Shown in pieces: positions 1 through 12,365 of a DNA stretch of 64,000 bases. A program made the position numbers and the translations under genes. The first letter of the stretch is position 1. Every line of letters starts with the position of its first letter. Source of the DNA: Adiantum capillus-veneris (lineage: Eukaryota > Streptophyta > Polypodiopsida > Polypodiales > Pteridaceae); contig CM043967.1 in NCBI GenBank assembly GCA_014529385.2, positions 133,708,682 to 133,772,681 of the forward strand, given 5' to 3'. Below the pieces are notes generated by a model, which saw only the letters and a list, made by a program, of their open reading frames with translations, had not been told where the DNA came from and ran no database searches.

Positions 1-285
1 TTGAGCAATTGCGGCTTCTCAAGGACACCAAATTTTGGTTTGTAGAAGATCTAACACCCGCCTAACTCAAATAGATAAAGGAAGAACTCCAAAAGATGTG
101 AGAAGCGCACTCAATAGAGAAATGGTCAGTTTATCAAGAAGGTAAAGTCGTTATCCATGAGTTTTGAACTCCCAAACCGGCTCCCTCCTCACCTACCCCT
201 TAGGTTTTGTTCATTTCATCTTATCTTCCCTTTATCACACCTTGCTAGACCCTTACTCCTTAATTGAGATGTATTCAACACCCGG

Positions 286-530
286 GGGGATCCACCTTTC
301 AAAAATACCTATAGCACGTGCGCTCAAGAGGTATTTTTAAAACCCCTATACACACACACTTCATCATGAATTAAAAGACCCATCTTCCTTCATAAACCTG
401 CAACTTTTTTCCAATTTTCCATTTTTAAACCCCTCTTGTACATGGAATTCTCTAACTCTTTGGTATATAAAAAACCGCTCCGGGTGAACTCACGTGCTAC
501 ACTTAAATATTTTTAGGTGGAGCCTCCGAG
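286..530. repeat. Imperfect inverted repeat (foldback, MITE-like)
   Basis: Arms at about 286-328 and 484-530 are inverted copies of each other and share the core CACGTGCTA, a run ATTTTT and AGGTGGA. The roughly 155 bp between them is AT-rich and non-coding. The form fits a degenerate foldback element. No target duplication could be identified. Confidence 0.4.
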
Positions 531-564
531 ATCCAACAAACCCTTTATTCAAAAGGAACTTGAT

Positions 565-650
565 AATGTTTTGTTTTTGGTCCCATAGGTCATATATAAC
601 CTTTGTGGATGATAATTAAATCTATTTGTCTATCTATATCTACCTATCAT
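565..650 (+). mobile_element. Relic of LINE 3' tail
   Basis: The stretch GGTCCCATAGGTCATAT at 580 matches the sequence just after the LINE ORF2 at about 31003, and both continue with a GATAAT block and a TCTAT-rich tail. This suggests a 5'-truncated LINE copy, or a SINE sharing its tail. No coding part is present. Confidence 0.45.
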
Positions 651-1093
651 AGATATCATAATGAGCAGAATGCATAATCATTGAGAATGCCAAATGGATG
701 CCAGCACAAACATGGCAATGGCAATGAAAATGCTACAAAGTTTCAAATACGATGCTTATCTTTAAGTTTATGAGTGTGCTCCTAGTACTAGAATTATGAT
801 CATGCACAAAGGTTCTTAAGTCAATCATCAACTACATCAGCTTCCAAATCACTGGTTGATTTGACTCTCTTCAATGTTGAAGATGAGTATACAAACTCCC
901 TACAATAAATAGAGCTCCCTTGTGAGAGAAGAGTATTAAGAAGAAGCGACCAATATTTGTTGATGTGAACTATGTGCTAGAAGAAGACAGTCATAGACCA
1001 GATACCTTTATACATGTCAAGAATAAAGATGCTCATCTGGGCCATCCAAATTGGATGGACCAAATGATCATCTTTATTTTTAAAAATCCGTAT

Positions 1094-1250
1094 AGTGGTA
1101 ATATGCGCGGTTATATATGGAGTAATATACACGGTAATATGTGAGGTAATATGCGTGGTAATATACACGGTAATATGCATGGTAATATGTGAGCTAATAT
1201 GTGCGGTAATATTCGCGGCTATATTACCGCTCCTATTACCGCGTATATTG
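1094..1250. repeat. 12-bp minisatellite (GTAATAT-rich)
   Basis: About eleven tandem units of the form GTAATATRYRYG run from 1094. The array ends in an inverted unit (GGTAATATTC.. then ATATTACCGC), so the last part can fold back. Apparent open frames across it are products of the repeat. Confidence 0.7.
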
Positions 1251-1389
1251 TTGTCAAACCACTACCGTGTTCTTTGCCACTGTTATTGCCGCACATGTAA
1301 TATTTTCTCTTTCTATTTTCCTTTGTTAATCCGCGGCAATGCTAGCGGTTATGGAGTTTTCCTCTTATAGTGTTCATTAGTGGAAAAAA

Positions 1390-2505
1390 TTGTTCTCCCC
1401 CGAGGTGTTACAAGAATTACGAACCAAAGTTTTGGTTGGTGGATTGTTGGGATATAGATGACCTATAAAAGAGAAGCTCAAAGCGAATAACACTGGTATA
1501 ATTAATGCTACAAGCAAATAAGAATAAAAAAGGTAGCTGTCACTCACCTGCTCACAATTGCGTGGTAAAACTAAATCGTCATACCTCCATGTGTGATGTA
1601 CACTAGAGTCCACCATGTAGAGGCCATTCTCATGTCGTCTAAACACATTTACAAACCATTTTCACTCGAAGATGAAGGTATGAAAGGTTCTAAAATTAAC
1701 CTTTACTATCCTTTCAATAGTTCCACAGTACTTGGCTTCATCGCTGTCTGTGTCAAAGTTGCCCATGATGGCACAATCCATGGTGGTTCTTCACTCGTCA
1801 ATGTGGCGCATACAAAAGTGACGACCCTTTGACCACATAGAGTTAAAGGAAAGGCACTACAAAAGGATAATATCTATTATCAAATACAAAGATAAAATCA
1901 AGAAAAAATTTACAAGTAATCTACCTTTGGTACGCAGCCTCGTGCATACTCCCATTCTTTGTTGGTGATGTCTTCTCTGCGCGCTTTTGCTTCGGTCATT
2001 CTCTCATTAATCCACTCCGCGTGTTGGGGGCTCCATCGTTGCATAGCTCCAATGTTACAAGTTTTTTTATTTTTTTGTGATTTTATAGGTCCCTTTTTTT
2101 TATAAATATAAATTTTTTGAAAAAAATAATTTTTTAATTCATTTTTTATTTTTTAATCTTTGTGTGATTTATTTATTTGTTTATTTATTATTTGAAGTTT
2201 AAGATTCTTTTTTGTTTTGTTTTTGTTTTTGTTTTTTCAAATAGATCTTTTTTTTAAATTATTCTTTTTGTGAAATTTATATATATATATTTTTAAGAGA
2301 ATTAAATAAAACTAACACCTTATACTTACCTACTCACCTGCTGTGTCAACGCTGACCTGCGGGTGACGGCGATGCTTATGACGCGCAGCACGTGAATGAA
2401 GGCGGGGGAGAAGAGAGATCGTAGCGCAGAGGGAAGAGGAGAGAAAGTGAGAGCACGCACTGGAGAGAGAGAGAGAGTAGGTGCACGCAGTCCGACCCAC
2501 CGGGG
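1390..2505. other. Gene-poor AT-rich stretch
   Basis: No frame with recognisable protein similarity is visible on either strand. From about 2050 to 2320 the sequence is T-rich low complexity with homopolymer runs. Confidence 0.5.
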
Positions 2506-2607
<102 letters not shown>

Positions 2608-2699
2608 GAGAGTTGACAGCGGCCTGGCATGGCGGGGTGCACGCTTGAAGACAAGAGCGTTGTCACGAAGCTATGTGCGCTAGCCGAGAAGACACGAGG

Positions 2700-4176
2700 T
2701 CCTTGGCTGTGAGAGTATTGACAGAGAGGAGTAGTGTGATAAATGCTATGTGTTGTGAACAGTGGTGAAATTACAGAAGAAGAAAACTCAATGCTCGATT
2801 ATTAACACCTTGCAAAATCCTCTTGCTGATGATCATTGTCAAGGAATTTTCACACCACCATGTTAAGGTTTGGGCGTTTTCCCTGCACAGTCTACGCCGC
2901 TCTCTGGCTTGGGCATTTTTTCTGCACAATCAACGCCGCTCTCTGGCTTGGGCATTTTTTTCTTCCTCCTCCAGTGATCTCTCCACATAGGATACTAATT
3001 ATGGCACATACCACGAGGACAATCTTAATGGCCAAAAACCTTGAATCATTACATATATGTATATTTTAGAAGCATAATATGTCGCATTACAAGCGAATAT
3101 TTACATACTAGCAACCATTGGCAAATGAGAATGGTTTTGGTAGCATTTATCCCACAAATGAATAACTATGAAGATGATATTGTGCCTTCACACTTTGGAC
3201 GTGCCACAACACGACATCCACTCCCTCGAAACCTGCACATCCTCCGGCATGTGCCAACCTTAGTGAATCTTGTATACACAGTATCCTTTGTTTGAATCAT
3301 CTTGACTTACTTACGGCTCCTTCATAATGAGCATCATATACATTTCATCGATTGACAAGCCTGCCAAGGCTTGCTTTATGCCATGCACAATCTCTAGGCT
3401 TTTATCAAAGTGTCGTCATTTGAAACACAATTATCTCTTGTAGAGCTTGATCAGTTACTAAGTCCATTGGCATCGATTTTTGTGGATTCTTTCTCTGTCT
3501 AAGAGCTTGAATGTCTCATGAGAACAGGTTCTCTACCAGTTCTTGGTAATATTTTTGAGTCCTACCAAACACCGAGCAAGATTTTCTGCGCAAACCAAAA
3601 ATCGAGCGAGATTTGTAGGCACATAAGTGAATAGAGAAGATGGTTTGACAAGGAAGGTGGGCAAGCTACAATAGAAGGGGGCTTGAGCTGCAGGAATTAA
3701 TAGCATACATAATGGGATCAGATAGATCATAAGTTGTGGGTGATACTAGGCATCAGTGGACTGTGGCACATGTGTAGAAGGCAGTAGTAGGCACCACAAC
3801 AAGTTGAGAATTTTTTGTTTCAATAAAATGAAGTAGTACATGGACTTGATTGGGCACTTGCCATGATGGAATGGTGAGTGATATTGGCAAATTACTTATT
3901 TTTCTCATCATTAGGTCTTCTAGATTTAATCTCAAGAAGGCATTTTTAATTAAGAGCATCAAAGTTTTTTCAAAATCTTAGGACACTTTTATGCCCTGTC
4001 CGGTTACCAACCTAATGTTAAATACCAAGTTAGTATTCTTCAAAATTAGTTGTGCTTTGACAACATGCTCAAGAGGGCAAACACAACATGTGCTTCGCTA
4101 AGGCCCCTTTCACAAGCAAGAAAATGGGTGGTCCAACCATAAAGGTGGGCTAATTAGTATGAGCCTTGGTGCACAT
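2700..4176. other. Stretch without recognisable genes
   Basis: It holds two to three tandem copies of a ~36 bp unit containing CTTGGGCATTTTTT and CGCCGCTCTCTGG at about 2868-2960. Otherwise it is AT-rich DNA with no supportable gene on either strand. Confidence 0.5.
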
Positions 4177-4216
4177 CATTAGGAAAACATTGGACCCCCT
4201 TGGGGCCATGTAAGGA
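4177..4216 (+). repeat. Left terminal inverted repeat of element A
   Basis: It starts CATTAGGAAA and continues through TTGGACCCCC to GGGGCCATG. The same order of blocks is found at the right end of A and at both ends of B. Confidence 0.75.
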
Positions 4217-4366
4217 TTCCTAATTTTAAGGGATTAAAGCTAATTTTGTAGGGGATGGAGGGAACAAAGACAATAAATAGGGCTACTTTTGTAGCTCTCT
4301 CTCTAACTTCTCTCTGGATAGGAGAGGGGGGGAAAGTAGGGAATGAGGGTGGTAAAGTAGGAGGAA

Positions 4367-4368
<2 letters not shown>

Positions 4369-4402
<34 letters not shown>
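4369..4402. repeat. 34-nt G homopolymer in the inner left terminus of element A
   Basis: An unbroken run of about 34 G lies in a G-rich block 190-225 bp inside the left end. A related G-rich block (C-rich on the plus strand, about 12540-12585) lies at the matching distance inside the right end. Homopolymer length is prone to sequencing error. Confidence 0.8.
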
Positions 4403-4403
<1 letters not shown>

Positions 4404-4492
4404 AAAGTAGGGGAGAGAGAGGGGTAAAAAGAGAGAGAGGAGTAAAAGTAGAGAGAAGAACCATTCTCTCTCTACCTATCACCAAACAAAGA

Positions 4493-4601
4493 GAGTAAGT
4501 AGTTATGACAAAATCCACTTTTCAGCTCGTGCATCAATTCACCCCAAAAAATGATTTTTTAATAAAATCTTCAAAATGGATCTTTTAAGCTTTAAAAAGG
4601 T

Positions 4602-4637
<36 letters not shown>

Positions 4638-4931
4638 CAATATTTTTTTAAAAGAATCTAGCTTTTATAAGCTCCAAATCTAAAATTCCTTGGGTCCCTC
4701 TCTACATTAATTCCACAAAGAGAGTAAGTAGTTATGACAAGATTCACTTTTCATCTCGTGCATCAATTCACCCCAAATTTTTTTTTTTAATAAAATCTTC
4801 AAAATGGATCTTTTAAGCTTTAAAAAGGTCCCTATATATATATATATATAAATTAGTATTTTTTAGAAGAATCTAGCTTTTCTAAGCTCCAAATCTAAAA
4901 TTCCTTGGGTCCCTCTCTACATTAATTCCAA
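4493..4931 (+). repeat. Tandem duplication of ~220 bp with (TA)n
   Basis: Two direct copies, 4493-4709 and 4722-4931, share GAGTAAGTAGTTATGACAA, a (TA)n tract of different length and TCCTTGGGTCCCTCTCTAC. They fill the space between the left end of element A and its transposase. Confidence 0.8.
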
Positions 4932-5144
4932 GAATAAATAGATAATGCCACATCATCAAAACCTCCATCTAATAAAGCTTAAAAATTAAAAATTTTAAAA
5001 TTTCCCTCCTTTGAGCTCAAAAATTGAACCTATATATGTCTACATATGAAAAAATATATTTTTAAGTCTTTTTATCCTAGAAATTGTATGTTTATCCCAA
5101 AAAGTATATCTTATCTATTTTTTTCCCCATCATAACTTTCCACC

Positions 5145-8002
5145 ATGTCTCTTCGCGACATAATCAATGAATCACATGCACCGTCATCTACTAGGTCAAC
5201 TAATGTCAGTCTGCGTCTACGGATCGAATTGCTCCCACAAAAAAAAAAGATGAAGAAAGCATCTCAACCGGCATCCGTACAACGGTTTCGAGAAGAAACC
5301 AATGTTGACTTGTGGCTTGATGGAGGGTTGTATCCAAAAGATCCGCTCGTGGGCTATCATCCGACATTCCGTACACTCCCAAGCTTAATCAAATATGTGG
5401 GAGAAGGAGAACGCGGTCTTCTTGGGTATTGTAAGAGATTGGACTCCAATCACGCAGGTGCATCAGCATGGTTCCGACAATAATGTCAAGTGTTACACAT
5501 TCATTCCACAAATCTCCAACAACAACTACATTCCACAAAGAAACAACTCAAAGATCTTAAAGAGGAGATGAAAGCTACAGAAACAGAGGTAACTAAACTA
5601 CATATTGCAATGATGCACCTAAAAGACACTCCATTTGGCATGCGTGAGCGTAAGAGGGAGTTATCTTCCATTGAAAACTTAGCCTTTAATGGAGGGGCAC
5701 GTGAGAAACAGATCACGGCAACCAGGGTTTTTTTTAAATTCACAGTGTTCATAACTCTCAAATAATTTCCATCAATTTGTAACTCGGTTCACCTTTTGAA
5801 ATAGGACATATATACAAGATGTGTGGAAGTTTTAGACAAGAGGACCGTTGCAATCTTCTCCTAGGATGCATCTCAAAGGAAGATATACTTTACATCATAC
5901 GTTGCGAAAAGGACAAACACATGAAAGATGCCATCACAAAGGAGATCCTAAAAAAGATATCTAACCTTGTGTCTGAGGATGATGTCCAGAGAGCTTGTGA
6001 TGAGGTTGGGATTAGCACAAATGCATACCATGCACTTCATGGACTGATGAAAGATGAATTACGAGAGCAAGGCATCATCGAGAATTTGTTTCCTATTCCA
6101 CATAGGGTCCGACTTGCAAAAAAAGCAAACAATGATCTCGTTTGGGAATCCCTTGGCGAATACAAACACATTGAAGGATCCATGATGTACTCTTCCACAA
6201 GTGCCAAGTCACGTGGTAATATAAAGGGGGGCAATACTATTCCTAATGGGTCAAAGTCTTTTGGTTATCATCAATTCAACAATATTTTTGTTGACTTGAA
6301 ACGACTACAACGAGCTATGGTTAAATTTTATGCTTTGTCTCCACAAGGTAATACAAATTGTAATGTCATTTTTTATTTATATTGAGTATCATTTAGTATA
6401 ACAATTCAATTCCTGTGTTGTTTCAGTACTTGGAGAGAAGCTCATATTTATTCTTAAGCTAGATGAATGTCAAATTGTCAAAGGACGGAGACTGGAACGT
6501 ATGAGTGTGACACTCATGAATGAGGCAATGTTTTTTGCAAAAGTCGATGCTATCGGTGATCATTCTCAGAAACCATCATTTAGTGTATAATTGGAAAAGG
6601 AAATATGGTGGTTAGGAGCTTTTGAAGTTCCGAAATAGACTCATGAGGTGTTGGCATGGGTCTTCTCTATGATCCCGTGGATCACAGAGGTTATTAAGGC
6701 ACAACTAGAGGGAGAAAAGCTAGAAGTAGATGGAGTAGGTACATTTTGATGTTGAGTGGCACTTAGGAGGTGATCTAAAAACAATCAAATGTATACTTGG
6801 GTGTAAACAAGGTGCTTCATCACTTCTTCCTTGTCCATATTGTGTACGAGGATACAAGGAGAGTACTCGTGGCTCCACGTCTTCAAAGAAAAGTGTCAAG
6901 GGAAGTCAGGCAACAGGGTCAATGGATGATGATGCAAGGGATTGGGTGTGCTCGGTGTTGAAGTGTCCTATCATGGAGGTCCCCAATCGGTCGACAAAAG
7001 ATTGAACATGGCATCCCATTATCAATTTTCCACTTACAAATGTATACTTTTGCACTTTGCATGCCTTCATGCGTATATTTGATCGCTTGTTAAGGCTTCA
7101 CATAGAGTACGCTTTCACAATGAAACCACTTTCCAGATCCGTGGAAGCGATTGGAATAGTTGAAGCAATTCTAAATTCGATTGGATGTCATAGTGGCAAT
7201 GTTTCTATCATCGGTGAGGTGGAAAATATGCATGAAGTGCCACAAAAAGTATCTATGAATGGTGTGAAAGCACGTAGGTTTTTTAAGAAACTAGAGATGC
7301 GAAAGGAGAGGGGTGAGGAGGATGCTCCATGGGAGCTATGGAAAGCGCTTTGCAAGTGTACAACCGATCAAGATTCAAACCCCGTGCTTGTAAATCTGCG
7401 TAGGCAAGTGTGGCACCACTTCGAGTTAGTGCTTCAAATCATGTGGAAACCCCAAACCACGAGCGAGAAAAAAAATTTGTTCAAAGATCACATTTCTAAT
7501 TTCACGTACTAAAGCATTTGTGCAAGCGTGGGGAGAGGGCAATATCACACACTGCATGGTAAGTTACTTTGTTCACTTCAAATTTTGATGCTATACATAA
7601 ACATTCATTTGATCTAAGCATTTTTTCTTGATGCATCATATTTTGTATGCGCATGGAGCATTCTTTATGTCAAAATATGGTTCATTAGACATGTGGAGCA
7701 CTCAAGGAATGGAGAAATCACATTATCGAGCCAAAGGTGTTTACTTTAAAAATACACGTCACGGTGGTGGAACTACGAGATCCAACTACATGAAGGAGAT
7801 GTTTGATTGGTTCTTTCGTTGTTCTTTGGGGAGATGTCATGCCATAGAGCGAGCGCGAAAGTCAAGTCTTGCCAAGGAGGTTAGGAGACAATCTTGACTT
7901 AATGCTAAAGAGAAATGGAGAAACTCCACCGGACCCCTTAATCATGCTAGGTGGCGTGAAAATCGCCATAGAGTGGGCAAACGTTGGTTACCCAACATGT
8001 AA
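5145..8002 (+). pseudogene. Element A transposase-like gene (putative DDE/RNase H fold), degenerate
   Basis: A multi-exon gene homologous along its length to the gene at 44935-31940 in element B. Shared blocks in order: LYPKDP...GLLGYCK (5330-5440), a coiled coil (5500-5650), GISTNAYHALH (6010), FNNIFVDLKRLQ (6275-6310), LKLDEC (6455), a WHLGGDLKT...CPYC segment (6750-6850), NVYFCTLHAFMRIFDRLL (7040-7090), VKARRFFKK (7265) and STQGMEKSHY...NTRHGG (7700-7765). The GGDLK aspartate followed by C-x2-C, and the late QGMEK glutamate, resemble transposase-like proteins seen in cnidarians and other animals; the superfamily name is not certain. One intron is clear (6348-6427). Defects: TAA at 5481, further stops between 6580 and 7010, TGA at 7895. 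The spacing of blocks matches B, so exon order is conserved. The start ATG at 5145 opens the frame that carries the first block. Confidence 0.7.
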
Positions 8003-8223
8003 AACAAATGATGCTATGCAATGTAATGTTTATGTTTGTAGATGTCTTTGTTGAGTTGCATATAATACTTCTCCATTTATCCATTTTTTGTTTTTTTATA
8101 TTTTGATGATATTAAGAGTTTTTTTAAGTGGCCTGGTCAAGTGTGAAGAGACCTATTTTTTTTAAAATAGGGGGCTTTTAGAGAAGAGGAAGTCTCATTT
8201 TCAATATTGCCCCTTCTTACACA

Positions 8224-9050
8224 ATGGCACGCAGAAAGCAAACAGCAAGAAAAGATCAACCTTTTTTTGCTCACCCTCACTCATCCGTCCAAGGTGCTCA
8301 AAAACCACCTTTGATACATGAACAAGAGCTCCTAGAAGAGATGGAGAGGGAATGGTTAGGTGAAGAGCAACAAGATGGACAACCTTCACACAAGGAGAAA
8401 CGGGTAGTGACTTCAGACACTGAAACCGAGACGGACAACGAAGCACAAAGCCCACCATGGAGCGGACAAGAGATCCCAAGCAATCATCGAGTCCCGGCTG
8501 GGAAGACATTGCCAGGTGGCTTCGGAGCTCTGCCGTCAGATCAACCTAGACGTGATCATGGGTTACTAAATGAAGAGGATTTTGAGGATGTAAAAGATGA
8601 GCCAGTTGGAGCGCAGGGTGGAGTTGAAGAGCCAGTCAGAGCACATGGTGGCCTTGAAGATGCACAAGCTCCTCTCGTAGAAATAAAAAGTTTTTCAAGG
8701 TTCGCCCTCGCAAGGACCATGTCCTAGATCCTACCATCCCTCAACAACGGGCTCCTACTGTGAAGCAACGCATTCCAAAGGCCTTGCAAGAGATTCGTCA
8801 CTATCAAAAGACTTCAGACCTTCTCATCCGCAAGGCACCATTTGCACGTTTGGTGAAACAGATCATGCAAAGTTATCGAATGGCGTTTCAAGTTCAAGGT
8901 ATCGCCGTAGAAGCTCTGCAGGAAGCAGCAGAATTTCAACTAATTTCTCTTTTTGAAGACACAAACTTGTGTGCTATTCATGCAAAACGGGTGACAATAA
9001 TGCCCAAGGATATAGCTCTTGCGCGTCGAATCAGAGGAGAGAGAGACAAT
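8224..9050 (+). CDS. Element A histone H3-like protein with long acidic tail insert
   Basis: The ATG at 8224 begins [10 protein letters not shown], nearly the first ten residues of histone H3, with Lys at the K4 and K9 positions. About 130 mostly acidic residues follow ([27 protein letters not shown]). A complete H3 core lies at 8760-9048: [18 protein letters not shown], an alpha-2 with ALQEAAEF, and [20 protein letters not shown] followed by RRIRGER, almost identical to canonical H3. Tail and core are in different frames. A 65-nt GT-AG intron at 8635-8699 would join them in phase; otherwise a one-base frameshift in the A5/T5 runs near 8686-8695 separates them. After GERDN a GTAAAGAT at 9051 could be a donor leading to a lost 3' part, since a (GA)n array follows. 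Loop 1 has canonical length. It lies 220 bp after the transposase on the same strand. Function is unproven: an H3 variant or H3 mimic encoded by a transposon. Confidence 0.8.
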
Positions 9051-9147
9051 GTAAAGATATCTTTTTCAAATATAATGAGTTGTGGCTTTAGTGATTTCTT
9101 TTCCATCGTACTGAACATTTGTGTTTATAAGTGATATGCGTAGAACT

Positions 9148-9151
<4 letters not shown>

Positions 9152-9240
<89 letters not shown>
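9152..9240. repeat. (GA)n microsatellite after the element A H3 gene
   Basis: About 89 bp of pure (GA)n. It lies where the fusion gene of element B would continue into its protease domain, so a microsatellite may mark the place where the A gene was cut short. Confidence 0.9.
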
Positions 9241-9242
<2 letters not shown>

Positions 9243-9500
9243 TCGATAGAAGTTGATTACAAGAGCTGTCAACCGATTGTGGTTAATTGAAAACCAAAAA
9301 GGCATAATATCAGTGCATTTTTATAAACCTATCCAAGAGAAGTTAAAAAAAAGTTGTCTGGGGGCTTGCCCGCAGAGACACGCGAGAAGGCCTTTTTGGT
9401 GTTATTTATATGAAAAAAAAACTCTTGATCTTGGTTCAGAGAATTGCACAATCATACCACAATATAGAGCCAATAACCTACTGTCTATCGTACCATAAAC

Positions 9501-10445
9501 TCAATACAGAATTTCACAGTTAAAATCAAGTCCCATTCCAAAATCATCCTCCGACACAGATGAGTGCGGTGCATCTCTCACCGCCACCATTGCCAACTCC
9601 ACTGTATCTACCACACTCTCTCCAAGAGGTAGGAGGCTTCGATCTAGTGGATCGGAGGAGGGGTCAATGGCAGAGGACTCTACAGTGGCACAGAGGATGG
9701 ACAGGCACTCATCCATGCGGATGTCAAAAGTTTTTTCAAGATCATGTAAAAACAAATATTCCTCCCCATTTATGAAAATTGGGGAGAGGTGTTCAAAAAA
9801 AACCTTTGGAGTTAATGTCTCCTCCGGCGCATCTGCAGTGGGCTTGAAGAATGCTTTTGCACCCTTATCACCCATGGATTTTGCGGCATCCATGACACCT
9901 CCTGGGTAGGTTAGGGCAAGAATATTGCCCTCTTTGCTTGCATCCCAAGGCGCTGTAATGGGCTCCTTTGTGTCTTTGACGACACCCCCAAGGCGCAAAT
10001 GAGGTAAACTCACCTCAAATCTTTCAGGCTCCTCCCCAAGAAGAAACACAAAAGTCGCCAAGCGACTTAGAAACTGAGTGCCGACCTTCTTCTTTATCAA
10101 ACGTGAATCTTCAATGTACTGACCTGCCTCACCCGCAATTACACAAAATCGCTAAAGCCGCTGGGTGAAAGGCCGATCGCCTTTGTGTATGTAGCGAAGC
10201 AAATCTCATGGAATCCACTATTCCTCTTGTCCGACAATTGGTACAGCATACTTGTCGATGCAGATTTCAAAAAATTCAAAGATAGGCTGAAAAGATTGGA
10301 TGTTTAGGTGAATAGTTGCGTTCACATCATGGAATTGGGTGAAGAAATTGTGGAGATCGTCACGATCTTGCCACTCGGTTGTTTGTAAAAACGTTTGGAA
10401 GCGTTGTAACGCCGTGGCTTCGAGAGGGGTGGAGGAGGATGCCAT
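9501..10445 (-). pseudogene. Element A gene 3: unknown protein with FLHD motif
   Basis: One reading frame runs on the minus strand from ATG at 10445 (MASSSTPLEATALQRF) to 9501, interrupted by stops at about 10219, 10210 and 10143. The C-terminal third carries FINGEEYLFLHDLEKTF, which aligns with FRIGDRTYIFLHDVQSIF in the gene at 31097 of element B; both then run into a Ser/Asp/Glu-rich tail. No known domain is recognised. The N-terminal part is helical and the middle contains RLATFVFLLGEE. The gene is transcribed towards the H3 gene. At least one stop (TGA at 10210) fits a C-to-T change at CpG, but this was not tested. Predicted intact length is about 314 residues. Confidence 0.6.
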
Positions 10446-10898
10446 GATGCTAGCTGCTAAGGTAGGAATGCAAAGAGTGCTAGAGCTCAAATGAGAGTGA
10501 GAACAGGCTATGTAGGTGAATTGTGAAAATGGTAGGGTTTAGGAGGCTTTATATAGCCCCCCACCCCCTCCAAAATTAATAACAATTATTAAAATATTAA
10601 ACAATTTTCATACAGTAACACAAACAACAAGAATTTATAAAAAAATTTCAAATTAAATTACAATCATTTAACTCTAAAAACACATCACTACGACTTTAAG
10701 ATAATGTGCATTGCCAAAATTTGATATAACCATCTGTTTGAACTTACAATTGTGATATTATAGGAAATTTAAGTACAAAACATAACTACTCTAATGATAA
10801 AATCAGATTCTCTTCCATCATCCACGTCTTTTCAATTTGATTCGTGATCTCCATGCGGCTACCAATCTAGCAAAAAAATAAGAAATAGCATACCCACC

Positions 10899-12134
10899 TT
10901 AGAGTGAGGAATAATCCAAAGAACATAAAGATAACATAATTAAGAGAGAGAGATCATTCACCTTACGTCGTCCAATGCAAAACTTTGTAGCTTCTCCATG
11001 CTCTAAACCCATTATCACTAAGTGCTCCCGCACATTGGCCAATGTCCAATGCTTGTTCACTTGGACGGTCTCAACAGCACCACTCGACAATTTTATTGCA
11101 ATTTTAAGTACCTCAATTGTAGCATCGGTGGATTGCAATGGAATCCATTCACCAAGCTTGCACATCCATCTTTCATAGAAGTAGTGCACGTAAAGGGTGG
11201 AGTGCACCTTGATGAAATGGATAACAATGCCGAAACTTTCAACCTGACACTGAAAGCGATCTCCGTTGTGAAGTCCTTCAAGATACCCCCACTTCTCGCC
11301 AACGATGGCTTCCAATGTATCGTAATGTAGATCTTTGTAAACATACATAGTGTTTGTATGATGGAAAGGCAAAGATCCGAATATGCTAGCGAAGACATGA
11401 GCAGGACAACACCATCCAAGCCCAACGGAACGCGAGGCTTTTCCAAATTTTAATGATGCTCTCACATCAGCTACAATCTTGGCTTTCAAAGACATTACAG
11501 TAAATGCATCTGGCTTTGGCCACTCCATGCTACGCAAGGTTGAAGCCTCCAAAGGTTGTAGCTCTCCGTAGCCTTGCTCATCTGTAGGTACAATGTACTT
11601 GTGGGTGTAGAAGAGCACCCTTTGCCTTGCAAGGTTTGATGAATTTGTGTTGGGGAAGAGCATATCCCCAAGACTTGCATGCATGGCCGTAAATGTGCCT
11701 GAAAGGCACGAGAGTGGTTGCTCCTCCACAAGGCTAGAAGGAAAAACATCTACATAGAAAAAAAACAGTCCGTGAGATGTAAAAAGTCCAATTTTTTTAC
11801 CACCAAAACCATTGAAGTGCAAGGGACATACAATTACAAGGAAAATCCCTTGGGTTGGTGATCCCTCGTAGACGCATGTGTCCAAACATGAAGACATGTT
11901 GAACGATTGCCACCGTACCCTTGTCTCTTACTTGCTTGAAGCCTATTAGTCTTCCCTTCCAATGGAGATCAACATTTGTTCTTTCACGAACACGATGGGG
12001 ACCGATTGCGGAAGGTTAGATGTAGACCCACACACCTTCTTGAAAAACCTGAGGTTCCCATTGCTGCTCCTCATTCTTCGAGTTGTGGAGAACCATACTT
12101 TGAATGATGGGTTTGGGGCGTCTATTTTGACCAT
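10899..12134 (-). CDS. Element A gene 4: unknown protein
   Basis: The main exon runs from 11749 down to 10899; its upstream junction is a clear acceptor (CTATGTAG at 11757-11750). An 82-nt intron (11831-11750, donor GTATGT) joins it in phase to an upstream exon containing KGRLIGFKQVRDKGTVAIVQ, which needs a different frame from the simple open frame across the intron. A first exon may reach 12134. Blocks shared with 22522-23400 of element B include RVLFYTHKY against GIFFYDHFY, EWPKPDA against DWPVPEE, and GDRFQCQV...YVHYFYER...WIPLQS against GIRCEV...VSFWYMR...YIPMDQ. A donor-like GTGAAT after GRRK (about 10945) suggests another 3' exon. No known domain is recognised. The main exon is free of stops, unlike gene 3 next to it. 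Confidence 0.55.
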
Positions 12135-12154
12135 TGTTGGCCATGGATGCTTAA

Positions 12155-12365
12155 GTGGGAGCTTGAAATTGCAATGGAGAGCTTGGGGAAGGAGGAGGGA
12201 GACAGAGTTTAGAGAGAGAGTGGGACCTTAAAGTTGCAATGGAGAACTTGAGGAAGGAGGAGGGAGACAGAGTTTAGAGAGAGAGTGGGAGCTTAAAGTT
12301 GCAATGGAGAGCTTGAGGAAGGAGGAGGGTGTAAGAGTTTAGAGAGAGAGTGGGAGCTTTGTGTT
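12155..12365 (+). repeat. ~63-bp tandem repeat, about three units
   Basis: Units contain TTGCAATGGAGAGCTTG and GGAAGGAGGAGGGAGACAGAG followed by GAGAGAGAGTGGGAGCTT. They lie just upstream (on the minus strand) of gene 4 of element A. Confidence 0.8.

Noticed and set aside
8224-8727. Acidic open frame as an independent small gene
   Set aside because: It begins with the first ten residues of H3 and directly precedes the H3 core, so it is treated as the tail of one gene.
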